The position numbers and the translations under genes were made by a program. Below the pieces are notes generated by a model. That model was not told where the DNA came from, ran no database searches, and saw only the letters and a list, made by a program, of their open reading frames with translations. From contig CP021423.1 in assembly GCA_002162075.1 (NCBI GenBank), positions 2,728,001 through 2,792,000 of the forward strand: 64,000 bases of DNA, in the 5' to 3' direction. This DNA comes from Armatimonadetes bacterium Uphvl-Ar1. GTDB taxonomy: Bacteria; Armatimonadota; Fimbriimonadia; Fimbriimonadales; Fimbriimonadaceae. Positions within the stretch are counted from its first letter, which is position 1, and each line of letters begins with the position of its first letter. Shown here in pieces: positions 27,355-36,278 of this stretch.

Positions 27355-27547
27355 TGAGGAGGGACCTGAAGGATGTGTTTAATCGGACGTTCATTCTGGA
27401 CCCCGAATGGGGTGAGAGACAAGGGCCGACTAGGCCAAAAAATGTAAAAGTTTGAGCTCAAAAGAATTACAGATCAGGGTATTTGAAGGTGAGAATTTTG
27501 TTTCAGAAAAGTTGGCTTTTTTTCCACTTCTTTTCCCCGTTTGGGGA

Positions 27548-28756
27548 TTAGTGTTTAATCTTCTCCCAGTACTGCTCAAAATCGAAGTTTGGGCTGTGGG
27601 CTAGGTTGTGGCAAGGGGTGCAACTGTTCTTGCCGACAGTGGGCATTTTCACTTTTTCAGGAGCTTGGATATGGTTGTATCCGGCTCCGTGACAGCTTTC
27701 GCACCCGACATCTGTGAGGTGGGGAGTGCGTTCTTTGACAAGGAAGCCTCTGGTGCTATCAATCCCAACGGAATGGCACGAGACGCAGTCAGGGTCAGAA
27801 TCGTGTCCATCGGCTTCGAGCGTTGCCCACGCTTGACTATGTTTGGAATCAGTCCAAATTTGGTGCTCGGTGGTGTGACACGACATACATGCGTCGGAGC
27901 CAGCGTAATGATCGTCCTGCGGCTTGGGCATCCGTTCGACGAGTTTTTCCGCTTTGAGGCGATCAAGGTATTGGGAGTATTGCCGAGAGACGGTGGGGTT
28001 ATCGGTGATGTCTGGACCGAGGTCGAAGACTGTGGGAGATTCAAATCCCGAATTGGTGAACGTGAATGTGAGGACGTATTTGCCTTGGTCGCCCGCTGAA
28101 GCGATCCAGGTTTTGCCGACTCTCTTGGCGACTCCCGTTGGGTTGGACGAGCTTGCGTAGATGATCAGGCTCAGTTCTGGGAGAGCTCGCGCGATTTCCT
28201 CGGCGGATTCTTCGTTTGCTTGGGTGACGAGGATGGGAGTTTTGCCGTTTGACTGGCGGATGAGAGAGCGGGCGATTGCGATTGTGTCCGCTTGGTCTTC
28301 TGAATTGGTGTCGGTTGCGATGATCCAATCCGGCGTGGTCAGGAATGTGGTGTCATCGATGAGTGTCGCTTCGCTGATGCGGGTGTAGGTTTCGATCACT
28401 CCGGTTCCAAGTTGAAGGTCTTGCTTCGTGAGGGTAAAGGCATCGGTACCCATTTGTTGCAATGCTTGAGCTTGGGTTTCGGCTTTGATTTCGGATTGCC
28501 GCCCGAGGGGACCAGCGAATGGGCCAAGCTCAAGGACGAAGTCACCAGGCTTTTTGAGCTGGTTGATGAGAGTTGTCCGACGACGGATGCCGCCACTCAT
28601 CGGTTTGGTACATCCGCAGGGGGCGAGATAGCCTTTTGTTGCTCCACTGATGAATAAAGTTTTGGCGTTGGTGGCGGGTGAAGTGCCGAGGAGGGTGAGG
28701 ATAAAAGGGAGCGCACTTAAAATGAGCCAAACAACTGATCGCTTATTTGACATAGG
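27548..28756 (-). CDS. Exported tetraheme cytochrome with phosphoesterase-like N-terminus
   Basis: About 402 residues from the ATG at 28756 ([20 protein letters not shown]), a signal peptide; the longer frame starts inside the previous gene. The N-terminal region resembles the metallophosphatase/5'-nucleotidase-like part of cytochrome c554-type fusions: GYLAPCGCTKPMSGGIRRRT is the familiar Cys-rich entry motif. The C-terminal 130 residues have four heme sites, CMSCH, CVSCH, CESCH and CTPCH, with extra histidines for axial ligands. It is probably periplasmic and redox-active. It overlaps the DUF1573 gene by 14 bases and is the last gene of the prfB operon. Confidence 0.78.
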   Translation of the reverse strand, partial: PMSNKRSVVWLILSALPFILTLLGTSPATNAKTLFISGATKGYLAPCGCTKPMSGGIRRRTTLINQLKKPGDFVLELGPFAGPLGRQSEIKAETQAQALQQMGTDAFTLTKQDLQLGTGVIETYTRISEATLIDDTTFLTTPDWIIATDTNSEDQADTIAIARSLIRQSNGKTPILVTQANEESAEEIARALPELSLIIYASSSNPTGVAKRVGKTWIASAGDQGKYVLTFTFTNSGFESPTVFDLGPDITDNPTVSRQYSQYLDRLKAEKLVERMPKPQDDHYAGSDACMSCHTTEHQIWTDSKHSQAWATLEADGHDSDPDCVSCHSVGIDSTRGFLVKERTPHLTDVGCESCHGAGYNHIQAPEKVKMPTVGKNSCTPCHNLAHSPNFDFEQYWEKIKH

Positions 28757-30356
28757 CTTGGATGGGGATCGTGATGAGTGGGGATTTGGGATCGTTGGTC
28801 TTGAGGGCAACGCTGGAATAGATGGTTCCTTTTGTGCTTCCTGGTTGGAATGTTACTTCGACTCGGACATTTCGTCCTTCAAGGGCAGTCGCTTTTACAG
28901 AGAATTGAGAGTCTGCCGACGAGGATTCAAGTACTTTGAAATCAGAATTTGTGCCGGTGACGATGACGGAGGCTTGTACTGATTTGGTCGTGACATCGCC
29001 AAAGAAGATGGTTGCAGGCGTGACCGCAACCCCATTTTGAACGGTGAAGTTTGCGGCGATCGTCGGGAATTGTTCTGAATCGGTTCTGATGATGAGGGCA
29101 ACGAGGTTCTTCCCGGTTGGTGCATTGGGGCTGATGAGGACTTCAACTTTGTAACCCGTGACCTGCTGTTTGCCTTTGAAAAGTGTGGGGTCTTCGATTT
29201 CACCAGTCCAGGGTGAGATTTCGGCGATGCCGTTGAGGCCCTGGATTGAGGCTTTGCGGGGTTCAAATCCGAGTTTGGATTCCCCGTAAATGTAGTAGGT
29301 TGTTTTGAGTCCATTTTCGGACATTAGAAAGTCGGCAGTATTTTCGGCGTTGATGAGGCGGTAAGCGGGAACGAGGTCGGCGCGGATATTGACTCGGGTG
29401 ACAGGTTGGCTGGGGTCGTTGGTGTAGAAGTAGAGGCCTTTGTTTTGGAGACCTTGGAACTCGGCAGTGTGCATACGGATCGTAACAATTCCGGTGCTGT
29501 TGGGCGGTACGACTGCATCGTAAGCAAGCTGGAAACAAGAACAATCGGGCTTGATCGTGAAATTGAGCGGGCCAGATCCGCGGTTGACAACATCAAACTG
29601 GAAGTCTTTGATTTCACCTTGAGGGAATCGACCGAGGTCTTTTGATTTTTCCCTCAGAAATGCCTCGGGGAATGAAGCGATGATCGTCGTTTTGGCTTTT
29701 GCCCACGTTCGCAGTTGTTCAGCTTGCAAGACATTGAGTGAGGCGAGAAAAGCAGACTCGCCATCCACTTTGGTTGATCGGTTGGCGAGCCCTTCGAATC
29801 GAAACATTGTCGAGGCGACGACGGGGGATCGTTCGAGGCCGAGGTATTGACCGATAGCGTAATTGATGTCAGCGGTGAGCTGATTGGCATCAAGGAGGGC
29901 ACTTGTTTTGCCGCGTTGGAGGGCGATGACGGCTTCGAGGGTTGGGTCAGTTGGGGAATCCGACGGGAACAGAGCCAGGGATCTTTCTTCGGCGGCGTTC
30001 GGTTCTGAAATTCGTTTGACAAACGAGATGAGGACGGTCGGCTTAGAATCTGAAAGGGTGATTTTGAGTTCTGGGTATGCGGTTTGCCAGGCGGAAATGG
30101 CACGTTCGAGAGAACTTTGGGTGAGGGTTTTCTCAGCGGGAGAGAGATTCTCACTAGAAATTTGGACCGTGAAATTCGCTTTTGGGAGTGATTGAGCGGC
30201 GGTGGTTGCCGAGGCGAACTCTCCTTGACTGAGGGCTTGGGCGGTGGATTTGAGCTGGGTTTGGAAAAATTCGTTCGTGCCGAGGTTGGGAGACGGCGCA
30301 GTTGGGGTTTGACTTGCGGTTTGGGCAAGGATAAGTCCGGCGAGGGCGGTGATCAT
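28743..30356 (-). CDS. Secreted DUF1573 domain protein
   Basis: A 537-residue exported protein starting [17 protein letters not shown], a short signal. The central part, [20 protein letters not shown] with [20 protein letters not shown], is a DUF1573 immunoglobulin-like domain that carries the characteristic Cys-x-Cys. Beta-sandwich segments continue to the end ([29 protein letters not shown]). The N-terminal 200 residues are alpha-helical and unrecognised. It overlaps prfB by four bases (ATGA) and the cytochrome gene by 14, so all three are translationally linked. Function unknown. Confidence 0.75.
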   Translation of the reverse strand: MITALAGLILAQTASQTPTAPSPNLGTNEFFQTQLKSTAQALSQGEFASATTAAQSLPKANFTVQISSENLSPAEKTLTQSSLERAISAWQTAYPELKITLSDSKPTVLISFVKRISEPNAAEERSLALFPSDSPTDPTLEAVIALQRGKTSALLDANQLTADINYAIGQYLGLERSPVVASTMFRFEGLANRSTKVDGESAFLASLNVLQAEQLRTWAKAKTTIIASFPEAFLREKSKDLGRFPQGEIKDFQFDVVNRGSGPLNFTIKPDCSCFQLAYDAVVPPNSTGIVTIRMHTAEFQGLQNKGLYFYTNDPSQPVTRVNIRADLVPAYRLINAENTADFLMSENGLKTTYYIYGESKLGFEPRKASIQGLNGIAEISPWTGEIEDPTLFKGKQQVTGYKVEVLISPNAPTGKNLVALIIRTDSEQFPTIAANFTVQNGVAVTPATIFFGDVTTKSVQASVIVTGTNSDFKVLESSSADSQFSVKATALEGRNVRVEVTFQPGSTKGTIYSSVALKTNDPKSPLITIPIQAYVK

Positions 30357-31532
30357 GGGTGGCTTAGTTGTTTGACGTTTGGTCGGGCCGATTGGATCGG
30401 CCCGCTTTGATTCGGACTATTCGATGAATGTGTCTTCGGTTGGGGACGCTTGAGGAATGCTTCGATGAATCCATCAATTTCCCCGTCCATAACGGCGAGG
30501 ACGTTTCCAGTTTCGTGCCCCGTTCGGTGGTCTTTCACCATCGTGTACGGCTGCATAACATAGCTTCGGATCTGTCGGCCCCATTCGGCGGGGCCAGCTT
30601 CGCCTTTGATGGCTTTATCGCGTTGCTCATCGGCGAGGCGTTGGAGCTCGGCGAGTTTGGCGGCAAGCATTTTGTAAACGGTGGCACGGTTTTTATGCTG
30701 ACTGCGTTCGTTTTGGCATTGAACGACGATGCCAGTTGGGATGTGGGTCAGCCGAACGGCACTTTCGGTTTTGTTAACGTGCTGACCGCCAGCGCCGGAT
30801 GCGCGTAGGGTTTCTTCCTTAACATCATCGGGGTTGATTTCGACTTCGGTATCTTCCATTTCGGGAAGAATTTCCACCCGGCAGAACGATGTGTGTCGGC
30901 GGGCGTTGGAGTCGAATGGGGAGATGCGAACGAGTCGGTGGACACCGCTTTCGGCTTTCATATAGCCGTAAGCTGTTTCGCCTGTGAGTTGAAAGCTGAT
31001 ATTGCGGTAGCCGACGACATCACCGGGGGTTTCGGAGACGATTTCGAGCTTATAGTTTTTGAGTTGGGCCCATCGGGAGTACATCCTGAAGAGGATCGAG
31101 GCCCAGTCACATGCTTCGGAGCCTCCGGCTCCGGCACTAATTTCGACGATGCAGTTGCGGTCGTCGTATTCACCGCTGAGAAGGGTTTGGAGTTCGTACT
31201 GATCAAGATCAGCGAGGAATTTGAGGGCTTGGTTTTCTGCATCGAGAGCGAGTTCTTCGTCTGGCTCAAGTTTGAGCATATCGAAGAATTCTTGGATGTC
31301 ATTGAGTCGGCTTTCGAGTTCGTCAAATGGGTTGACGGAGCCTTTGAGTCGGGAGAGTTTCCGCAGTTGTGTTTGCGCGGCTTGCGGATCGTCCCAGAAG
31401 TCGGATGCGCTGGATCGTTCTTCTAATTCAGCGAGTTGGGTTTTAAGGCGGGGGAGGTCAAAGATGCCCCCTAATAGCGTCCAGGCGGCCGCTCGCCTCG
31501 GACAGCGCTTGATGCTGTTCATGTGTCAACAT
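30353..31532 (-). CDS. prfB: Peptide chain release factor 2, with programmed +1 frameshift
   Basis: RF2 recognises UGA and UAA stops and releases the peptide with its GGQ loop, seen here in [18 protein letters not shown]. The ATG at 31532 opens a 24-codon zero frame ([20 protein letters not shown] then RGHL) that ends in TGA at 31458-31460. The remaining protein, [20 protein letters not shown] and on, is in the +1 frame. The junction AGG GGG CAT CTT TGA C is the classic RF2 autoregulatory site. The start at 31522 in the other frame gives an atypical N-terminus and should not be used. A Pro/Ser/Asn-rich tail of about 25 residues follows the usual end. Confidence 0.95.
31457..31472 (-). promoter_or_regulatory. 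prfB: RF2 programmed frameshift site
   Basis: On the minus strand AGGGGG (31467-31472) acts as an internal Shine-Dalgarno, CAT is a spacer codon, CTT (31461-31463) is the slippery codon and TGA (31458-31460) followed by C is the poorly read stop. Low RF2 lets ribosomes slip +1 and make the full protein. This matches the E. coli element except for CAT in place of TAT. Confidence 0.95.
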
Positions 31533-31680
31533 TTCGTTACTTTACCGATTGTCTTGATGTTAAGATTTGCAATCTGGCCCATGGGTTCGGCTACAATAGA
31601 TGGTGAAAGAATAGGGTTAGTGCGTCCTACGCCGATCATGGATGAGGAAAAAGTGGATCTTATTCTGGAGAGAACATTAA

Positions 31681-33834
31681 ATGAAAGGGGCAATTATTAA
31701 AAACCTTGGACTCGCAATTGTGGCTTTTGGCCTCGTTGCGGTTTCATTTGGTCAGGCTCGGCCGCAGGCATCTGGTGGTGCGTTGGGCCAACGAATGAAG
31801 CCAGGTGAAGTCCGTGAACTGAAAAAAGTTCCCACAGAGGTCAAGTTCGAGAAATTCAACACAGCGAGTCTCTTTCCTCAAGTGAACCGCTCGATTACCG
31901 CCCGTGGCGTTCGCCCGAGCAACCCCAGTGTTGCCCATCGCTTCACTCGCGATATCACGAAAGAGGAAGCCATGAAACGCCAAGCGGCGGGTGCGGAGCG
32001 CATCGTCACAGGTGGCACGACTTTGGTCAACAATTTGGTAAGCGAAACTCGGTTCCCCGGGATCGGTTTTACTGGCTCTACACCTCCCGATACTCACATG
32101 GCGGTTGGCCCCAACCACATCGTCCAAGTTGTCAATACATCACTTGCATTTTTCAATAAGAAGACAGGTGCGTTGGAGTTCTTGCAGCCGATGTCTCGGA
32201 CAGGTTTCTTGCGTCGAGCCGGTGATTTTGTTTTTGACCCTCGCGTTGTTTTTGATCCTGATTCACAACAATTCGTGGTTGTTGTATTGGATGTTGATTT
32301 CAATACCGGTCAGTCTTTCTTCCACATTGCGATTTCCGACGATGCTAACCCGAACGGAAATTGGGACATTGCCAAGATTGACAACACGGTTAATCTAAGC
32401 GGTGATTTGCGGTGGGGCGATTATCCTTCCGTGACCACCAGCCAGCGCTCTTACTCGATCACGTTCAATCACTTCTCATTTGGAAGTGGTGGCGGAGTTC
32501 TTTCGACCCTTTGGGTTATCCGAAAAGGGGACTTTGAGATTTTCTCAGGTGGAACCGGATCGTTCTTCGTTTCGATGGCGAAGAAATACACGGCCGGCCC
32601 TGAAGTACCGATGATGGCGGCATTGACCTTCCCATTCCTGTTGGGTGGCTTTATTCCGATTGATCCGACCGTTGAATTGGTGGCATTGCGAGATGATCAA
32701 GATCCACCTACTCTGGAATCAACTGCAGTTGACATCCCAGTTTTCGTTCCCCATTTTGGTGGCTCGGAGACCGCTGGATTCAATATCGACACGATCGGCG
32801 ACCGGATGATGGATGTTTCGCGAACCGGCGACAATATCTTGTTCGCGTTTTCCGCGAACATTGGCCCGGATGCTGACGGCTACACAAATATCAACTTTGA
32901 CCAAGACGAGGATCGGCAAACCAAGGTTCGTTGGGGTGAAATCCAGCTCAATAACTGGCCCGTCCAACCCAATGCGCCGGCTTTGACCCAGTCGGGTGAA
33001 GTTGCCAGTACCCTAGGCGACAAAACGTCGTTCTTGATGCCAGCGATTGTGAAGAATACGGAAGGTTCGGTGATGCTGGTCATGACCGAGTGCGGTGAGA
33101 CGTTTACGCCGAAGATTGTTGCGACGGCTCGTCGGGCAACTGATCCGGCCGGTCAAATGGGTGCTCCACAAACCTTCGGTACGTCCGCAAACTTCACGAT
33201 TGAAAATGCGGATGACCTGGTTTCCCGATGGGGTGACTATGCTGGAATTGGCATTGACCCGGTCGTACCGGATGTGATCTGGGGTAGCCACGAGCTGTTC
33301 GCGAATGCGGGCTTGCGATGGCGAACCGAAATCTTCAGCTTGCGAATCAAGACTAGTGTTGTTGCGAATCGTCAAGTGAAATCCGTCACAACGATTTTCG
33401 GGACGAACACGGGGGGCGATATCAACAGCTTTGCAGCAGTTGATGGCAACCAGTTCGCTATCTTGGCAGAAGATGTTCCTGGTCGGGGCAACTACGCAGG
33501 ATGGGAAGCGGTGTTCGACACAACCGGTTTGAAAGACGGTGCGCGATTGAATCTTGCTCTGTCGGCAAACCTGGAAGGGATTTCCGGCTTCGTCTATGCG
33601 CTGAATCATCAGACGGGACAGTTTGATTTGATCAACACTCTCCGGTTGAAGACAACCACCACCACGACGACTCAGTTGTTCCCGACTTCGTTCTGGACAA
33701 AGTATCGCAATCCGGGTAACGGTGATATGACCGTTCGAGTCGTTGCATTGAACACCGTTCGACGACGTGGAGTTGCTCCGGCAGCGTTTACGCTCAACAC
33801 GGACTTTGGTCAAATTACGATCAACGAACTTTGA
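31681..33834 (+). CDS. Large secreted protein, probable beta-propeller
   Basis: A 717-residue exported protein; the signal is MKGAIIKNLGLAIVAFGLVA. From residue 120 the sequence has repeated beta-strand units that look propeller-like (PPDTHMAVGPNHIVQVVN; DPRVVFDPDSQQFVVVVLDV; WGDYPSVTTSQRSYSITFNH; RWGDYAGIGIDPVVPDVIWG). The Asp-rich FDPDSQQF and SRWGDYAGIGIDP segments recur in many secreted bacterial proteins of unknown role. The C-terminal 150 residues form another beta domain with a Thr-rich stretch (LKTTTTTTTQLFPTSF). A possible promoter lies upstream (TTGCAA 31567 and TACAAT 31592, spacing wide). A strong terminator follows. Function unknown. Confidence 0.7.
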   Translation: MKGAIIKNLGLAIVAFGLVAVSFGQARPQASGGALGQRMKPGEVRELKKVPTEVKFEKFNTASLFPQVNRSITARGVRPSNPSVAHRFTRDITKEEAMKRQAAGAERIVTGGTTLVNNLVSETRFPGIGFTGSTPPDTHMAVGPNHIVQVVNTSLAFFNKKTGALEFLQPMSRTGFLRRAGDFVFDPRVVFDPDSQQFVVVVLDVDFNTGQSFFHIAISDDANPNGNWDIAKIDNTVNLSGDLRWGDYPSVTTSQRSYSITFNHFSFGSGGGVLSTLWVIRKGDFEIFSGGTGSFFVSMAKKYTAGPEVPMMAALTFPFLLGGFIPIDPTVELVALRDDQDPPTLESTAVDIPVFVPHFGGSETAGFNIDTIGDRMMDVSRTGDNILFAFSANIGPDADGYTNINFDQDEDRQTKVRWGEIQLNNWPVQPNAPALTQSGEVASTLGDKTSFLMPAIVKNTEGSVMLVMTECGETFTPKIVATARRATDPAGQMGAPQTFGTSANFTIENADDLVSRWGDYAGIGIDPVVPDVIWGSHELFANAGLRWRTEIFSLRIKTSVVANRQVKSVTTIFGTNTGGDINSFAAVDGNQFAILAEDVPGRGNYAGWEAVFDTTGLKDGARLNLALSANLEGISGFVYALNHQTGQFDLINTLRLKTTTTTTTQLFPTSFWTKYRNPGNGDMTVRVVALNTVRRRGVAPAAFTLNTDFGQITINEL

Positions 33835-33847
33835 TCTAGTCCAAAAC

Positions 33848-33889
33848 AAAAAAACTGGGCACTCTCAAAGTGAGAGTGCCCAGTTTTTG
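33848..33889. terminator. Strong bidirectional terminator
   Basis: A perfect 14-bp stem, ACTGGGCACTCTCA (33854-33867) and TGAGAGTGCCCAGT (33871-33884), with a 3-base loop, an A tract before and a T tract after. It separates the secreted-protein gene from the convergent fliS pair. Confidence 0.9.
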
Positions 33890-33894
33890 TTGGT

Positions 33895-34236
33895 TTAACC
33901 CGTGAGTTCGTAGAGGGGAGTCGAATCTGAATTGTAGATTGCCCGCGTTTTGCGTTGAGATTGCACGAGTCCGATGTCGGTACGCAAGTTAGATTTCACC
34001 CGATCAAGGACGAGATTGATTGATTGATCAGCGTGGGCGAGAGTTATGCGTTGATCGGTTGAAAGCGACTCGCCAGTTGAGAGCAAATCTTGAATTTCGG
34101 ATAGGCTTTGCTGGCGCGAATCAAAAAGGTCATCACAGTTATCCGAAGTGTCTTGAATGAGTTCAGATTCAAGAATTGCGCTGAGCATGACGAATCGGTC
34201 GATTGCGTCCTGGAGAGTATCAGCTTGCATTGGCAT
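33895..34236 (-). CDS. Putative FliT-like flagellar chaperone
   Basis: A helical protein of about 113 residues beginning MPMQADTLQDAIDRFVMLSA. The first ATG in a sensible place (34236) overlaps the fliS stop by 17 bases; a longer frame inside fliS is a shadow. Small helical proteins directly behind FliS are usually FliT-type chaperones for flagellar export, and the size and helix content fit. Sequence similarity is too weak to be sure. Confidence 0.5.
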   Translation of the reverse strand: MPMQADTLQDAIDRFVMLSAILESELIQDTSDNCDDLFDSRQQSLSEIQDLLSTGESLSTDQRITLAHADQSINLVLDRVKSNLRTDIGLVQSQRKTRAIYNSDSTPLYELTG

Positions 34237-34651
34237 AAGAGTGGTTTGTTTGAGACTGTTGCTCAAGGGTGGCCCAGCTTTCTCGGAGTTCAGAGAGAAC
34301 CTGGATTGACTGGTCAAGAAGGAGCGGATTGTCTTCGATGTTAGCCTGGACAATTCGATCGAAAGTGAATGTGTAGAGGGCGAAGAGATTTTGGGCGATT
34401 TCGCCTCCTTGCTTCAGATCAAGGCAGGACATGAGTTCGGAGATAATGTCTTGAGCGCGTTTACAGGCTTCGTTTTGCCGTTCCAACTCTCGTTTCTCCA
34501 TTGCGTCTTTGGCTTGGTTCATGAAGCGGATAGCGCCATCGTAAAGCATGATGACAAGTTGGAGAGGGCTTGCCGAATTGACAGCGGCTTTGCGATATTG
34601 TTGAACTGAATTGTTTGGATACGCCACGCGCGATATTTCTCCGGTTTCCAA
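34220..34651 (-). CDS. fliS: Flagellin chaperone FliS
   Basis: A 143-residue four-helix protein that binds flagellin's C-terminus in the cytoplasm and stops it polymerising before export. Family marks are the tyrosine-bearing start AYPNNSVQQYRKAAVNSASP, then QLVIMLYDGAIRFMNQAKDA and LKQGGEIAQNLFALYTFTFD. It should serve the flagellin at 14874-16328. It overlaps the FliT-like gene and ends with NHSYANAS. Confidence 0.9.
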   Translation of the reverse strand: METGEISRVAYPNNSVQQYRKAAVNSASPLQLVIMLYDGAIRFMNQAKDAMEKRELERQNEACKRAQDIISELMSCLDLKQGGEIAQNLFALYTFTFDRIVQANIEDNPLLLDQSIQVLSELRESWATLEQQSQTNHSYANAS

Positions 34652-34675
34652 GTTATATGGTCGGAGGTTGGGGGT

Positions 34676-35062
34676 TTAACCTTCAGGCTTTTTTTCAGGA
34701 TCGCGATAGGCAAAGAGCATAGCGGCGAGACCGGCGAGCATCCAAGCGAGAGGAATAATCCATCGGAACTGTTCGGGGTAATCGGGAACCTTGAGATTGG
34801 GGTCTTTGATGCCCAAGGTTTCAAGGTTGAGGTTCATAAATAGGAAGACGGCCCCGACGAATAGCCCTCCGCTGAACGCCACCGATCCAGCAAGGGCGAA
34901 AAGTCGGACGAGAACAACACCGACGATGAGCACGGGAATTGCCGCGAAGAGGAGGCACTTGGTGAGATCAGTGGTGGTGTTGGCGGGGAAGACGAGGAAT
35001 GGCCACCAGGTCAGGAGGAATACAGCGAGACTCCCGCCAAAGATTGTAGAGCACCCACCCAC
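34676..35062 (-). CDS. Small membrane protein
   Basis: A 128-residue protein with about four membrane helices (SLAVFLLTWWPFLVF; CLLFAAIPVLIVGVVLVRLF; SVAFSGGLFVGAVFLFM; WIIPLAWMLAGLAAMLFAY) and a charged C-terminal tail YRDPEKKPEG. No domain is recognised. It lies 24 bases upstream of fliS on the same strand and 89 bases after gapA, so it may be in the transcript of either. A CCCACCCACAAG/CTTGGGTGGG inverted repeat overlaps its first codons. Confidence 0.6.
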   Translation of the reverse strand: MGGCSTIFGGSLAVFLLTWWPFLVFPANTTTDLTKCLLFAAIPVLIVGVVLVRLFALAGSVAFSGGLFVGAVFLFMNLNLETLGIKDPNLKVPDYPEQFRWIIPLAWMLAGLAAMLFAYRDPEKKPEG

Positions 35063-35099
35063 AAGCTGGTTTTCAAAGCTCTTGGGTGGGCGTGGATAA

Positions 35100-35141
35100 T
35101 TCGAACCCTGGGTTGGCTCATCGGTGCCGAGGGTTCGAATG
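35100..35141 (-). terminator. Hairpin after gapA
   Basis: ATTCGAACCCT (35100-35110) pairs perfectly with AGGGTTCGAAT (35131-35141) around a 20-base loop. It begins 11 bases past the gapA stop. There is no clear T tract, so termination strength is uncertain. Confidence 0.5.
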
Positions 35142-35151
35142 GCATCGCTTT

Positions 35152-36162
35152 TTAGAATCCCTTATCAGCGACGAACTTGGTTAGATCGGCGATCCGGCAG
35201 CTATAGCCCCATTCGTTGTCGTACCAGGCGACGACTTTGACCAGGTCATCTATCGCAACGGTATCAACCGCACTGAAGATAGAACTGTGGGTGCTTCCCC
35301 GGAGGTCGCTGGAAACGAGCTCTTCTTCAGAATAACGAAGAATGCCGCTCATGGCTCCATCTGCATATTCTTTCATCGCGGCATTGATTTCTTCGATGGA
35401 TCCGGCTTTGGTGAGGTGAGCGGTGAAGTCAACAACGCTGACGGTTGGGACAGGCACCCGGAAGGCCATTCCGGTGAATTTGCCTTTCAGTTCGGGGATG
35501 ACTAGACCGACGGCCTTAGCGGCTCCGGTGCTTGCGGGGACAACGTTCTCAGCGGCGGCACGGCTGTCGCGAAGACCTTTGCGGGCGGTATCAACGGTGG
35601 CCTGGCTGTTCGTATAAGCATGAACGGTGGTGAGGAGTCCTTTTTCGATTCCGAATCGCTCGTGCAGGACTTTGGCGACTGGAGCGAGTCCGTTCGTCGT
35701 ACAGCTTGCATTGCTGATCACGTGGTGGTTCGCCGGATCGTACATGCCTTCGTTGACGCCGAGGACGATTGTCAAGTCTTCATTTTTGGCTGGAGCTGAA
35801 ATGATGACTTTTTTGGCTCCGGCAGTTCGGTGTGCAGCGGCTTTTTCTGCATCGGTGAAGAACCCGGTGCATTCGAGAACGATATCTGCGCCCACAGATG
35901 CCCAGGGGATGCTGGCGGGGTCGCGTTCGCTAAAGACTTGGAATCGGTCGCCATCGACAGTGATGCTTGATTCGTCATGAGCTACGGTTCCGTTGAACGG
36001 TCCGTATACGGTGTCGTACTTGAACAGATGAGCGTTTGTTTCGGTATCGGTGAGGTCATTAATCCCGACAACGTCGATCTCGCCCTTGTATCGTTCAAGA
36101 AGGGTGCGGAGCGAGAGGCGTCCGATTCTTCCGAATCCGTTTATTCCAACTTTTACTGCCAT
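35152..36162 (-). CDS. gapA: Glyceraldehyde-3-phosphate dehydrogenase
   Basis: A 336-residue type I GAPDH, the NAD(P)-dependent glycolytic enzyme. The Rossmann start VGINGFGRIGRLSLRTLLE is clear. The catalytic Cys154 is in SNASCTTNGLAPV and the assisting histidine follows in TTVHAYTNSQ. The end, WYDNEWGYSCRIADL, is typical. Asp36 in GINDLTD suggests NAD rather than NADP use. No other glycolysis gene is adjacent (pgk often follows). Confidence 0.96.
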   Translation of the reverse strand: MAVKVGINGFGRIGRLSLRTLLERYKGEIDVVGINDLTDTETNAHLFKYDTVYGPFNGTVAHDESSITVDGDRFQVFSERDPASIPWASVGADIVLECTGFFTDAEKAAAHRTAGAKKVIISAPAKNEDLTIVLGVNEGMYDPANHHVISNASCTTNGLAPVAKVLHERFGIEKGLLTTVHAYTNSQATVDTARKGLRDSRAAAENVVPASTGAAKAVGLVIPELKGKFTGMAFRVPVPTVSVVDFTAHLTKAGSIEEINAAMKEYADGAMSGILRYSEEELVSSDLRGSTHSSIFSAVDTVAIDDLVKVVAWYDNEWGYSCRIADLTKFVADKGF

Positions 36163-36219
36163 GATGGTTTCCGACCGCTATTTTACTAGGGTTTGGCTTG
36201 GTTTGACGGGATGTTAACG

Positions 36220-36264
36220 CGAAACGCCGGGCTGCCCGTTCTTAGGTAGGAGCCCGGCGTTTCG
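36220..36264. terminator. Long perfect hairpin between gapA and the PilB-like gene
   Basis: CGAAACGCCGGGCT (36220-36233) and AGCCCGGCGTTTCG (36251-36264) form a 14-bp perfect stem with a 17-base loop. It lies 15 bases past the stop of the minus-strand PilB-like gene and upstream of gapA, so it should end the former transcript. Confidence 0.7.
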
Positions 36265-36278
36265 AAGTCGGAGTAGGT

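Noticed and set aside
33895-34353. Longer FliT-like frame starting inside fliS
   Set aside because: The first 39 residues are a frame-shifted reading of the fliS end; the ATG at 34236 fits a normal overlapping start.
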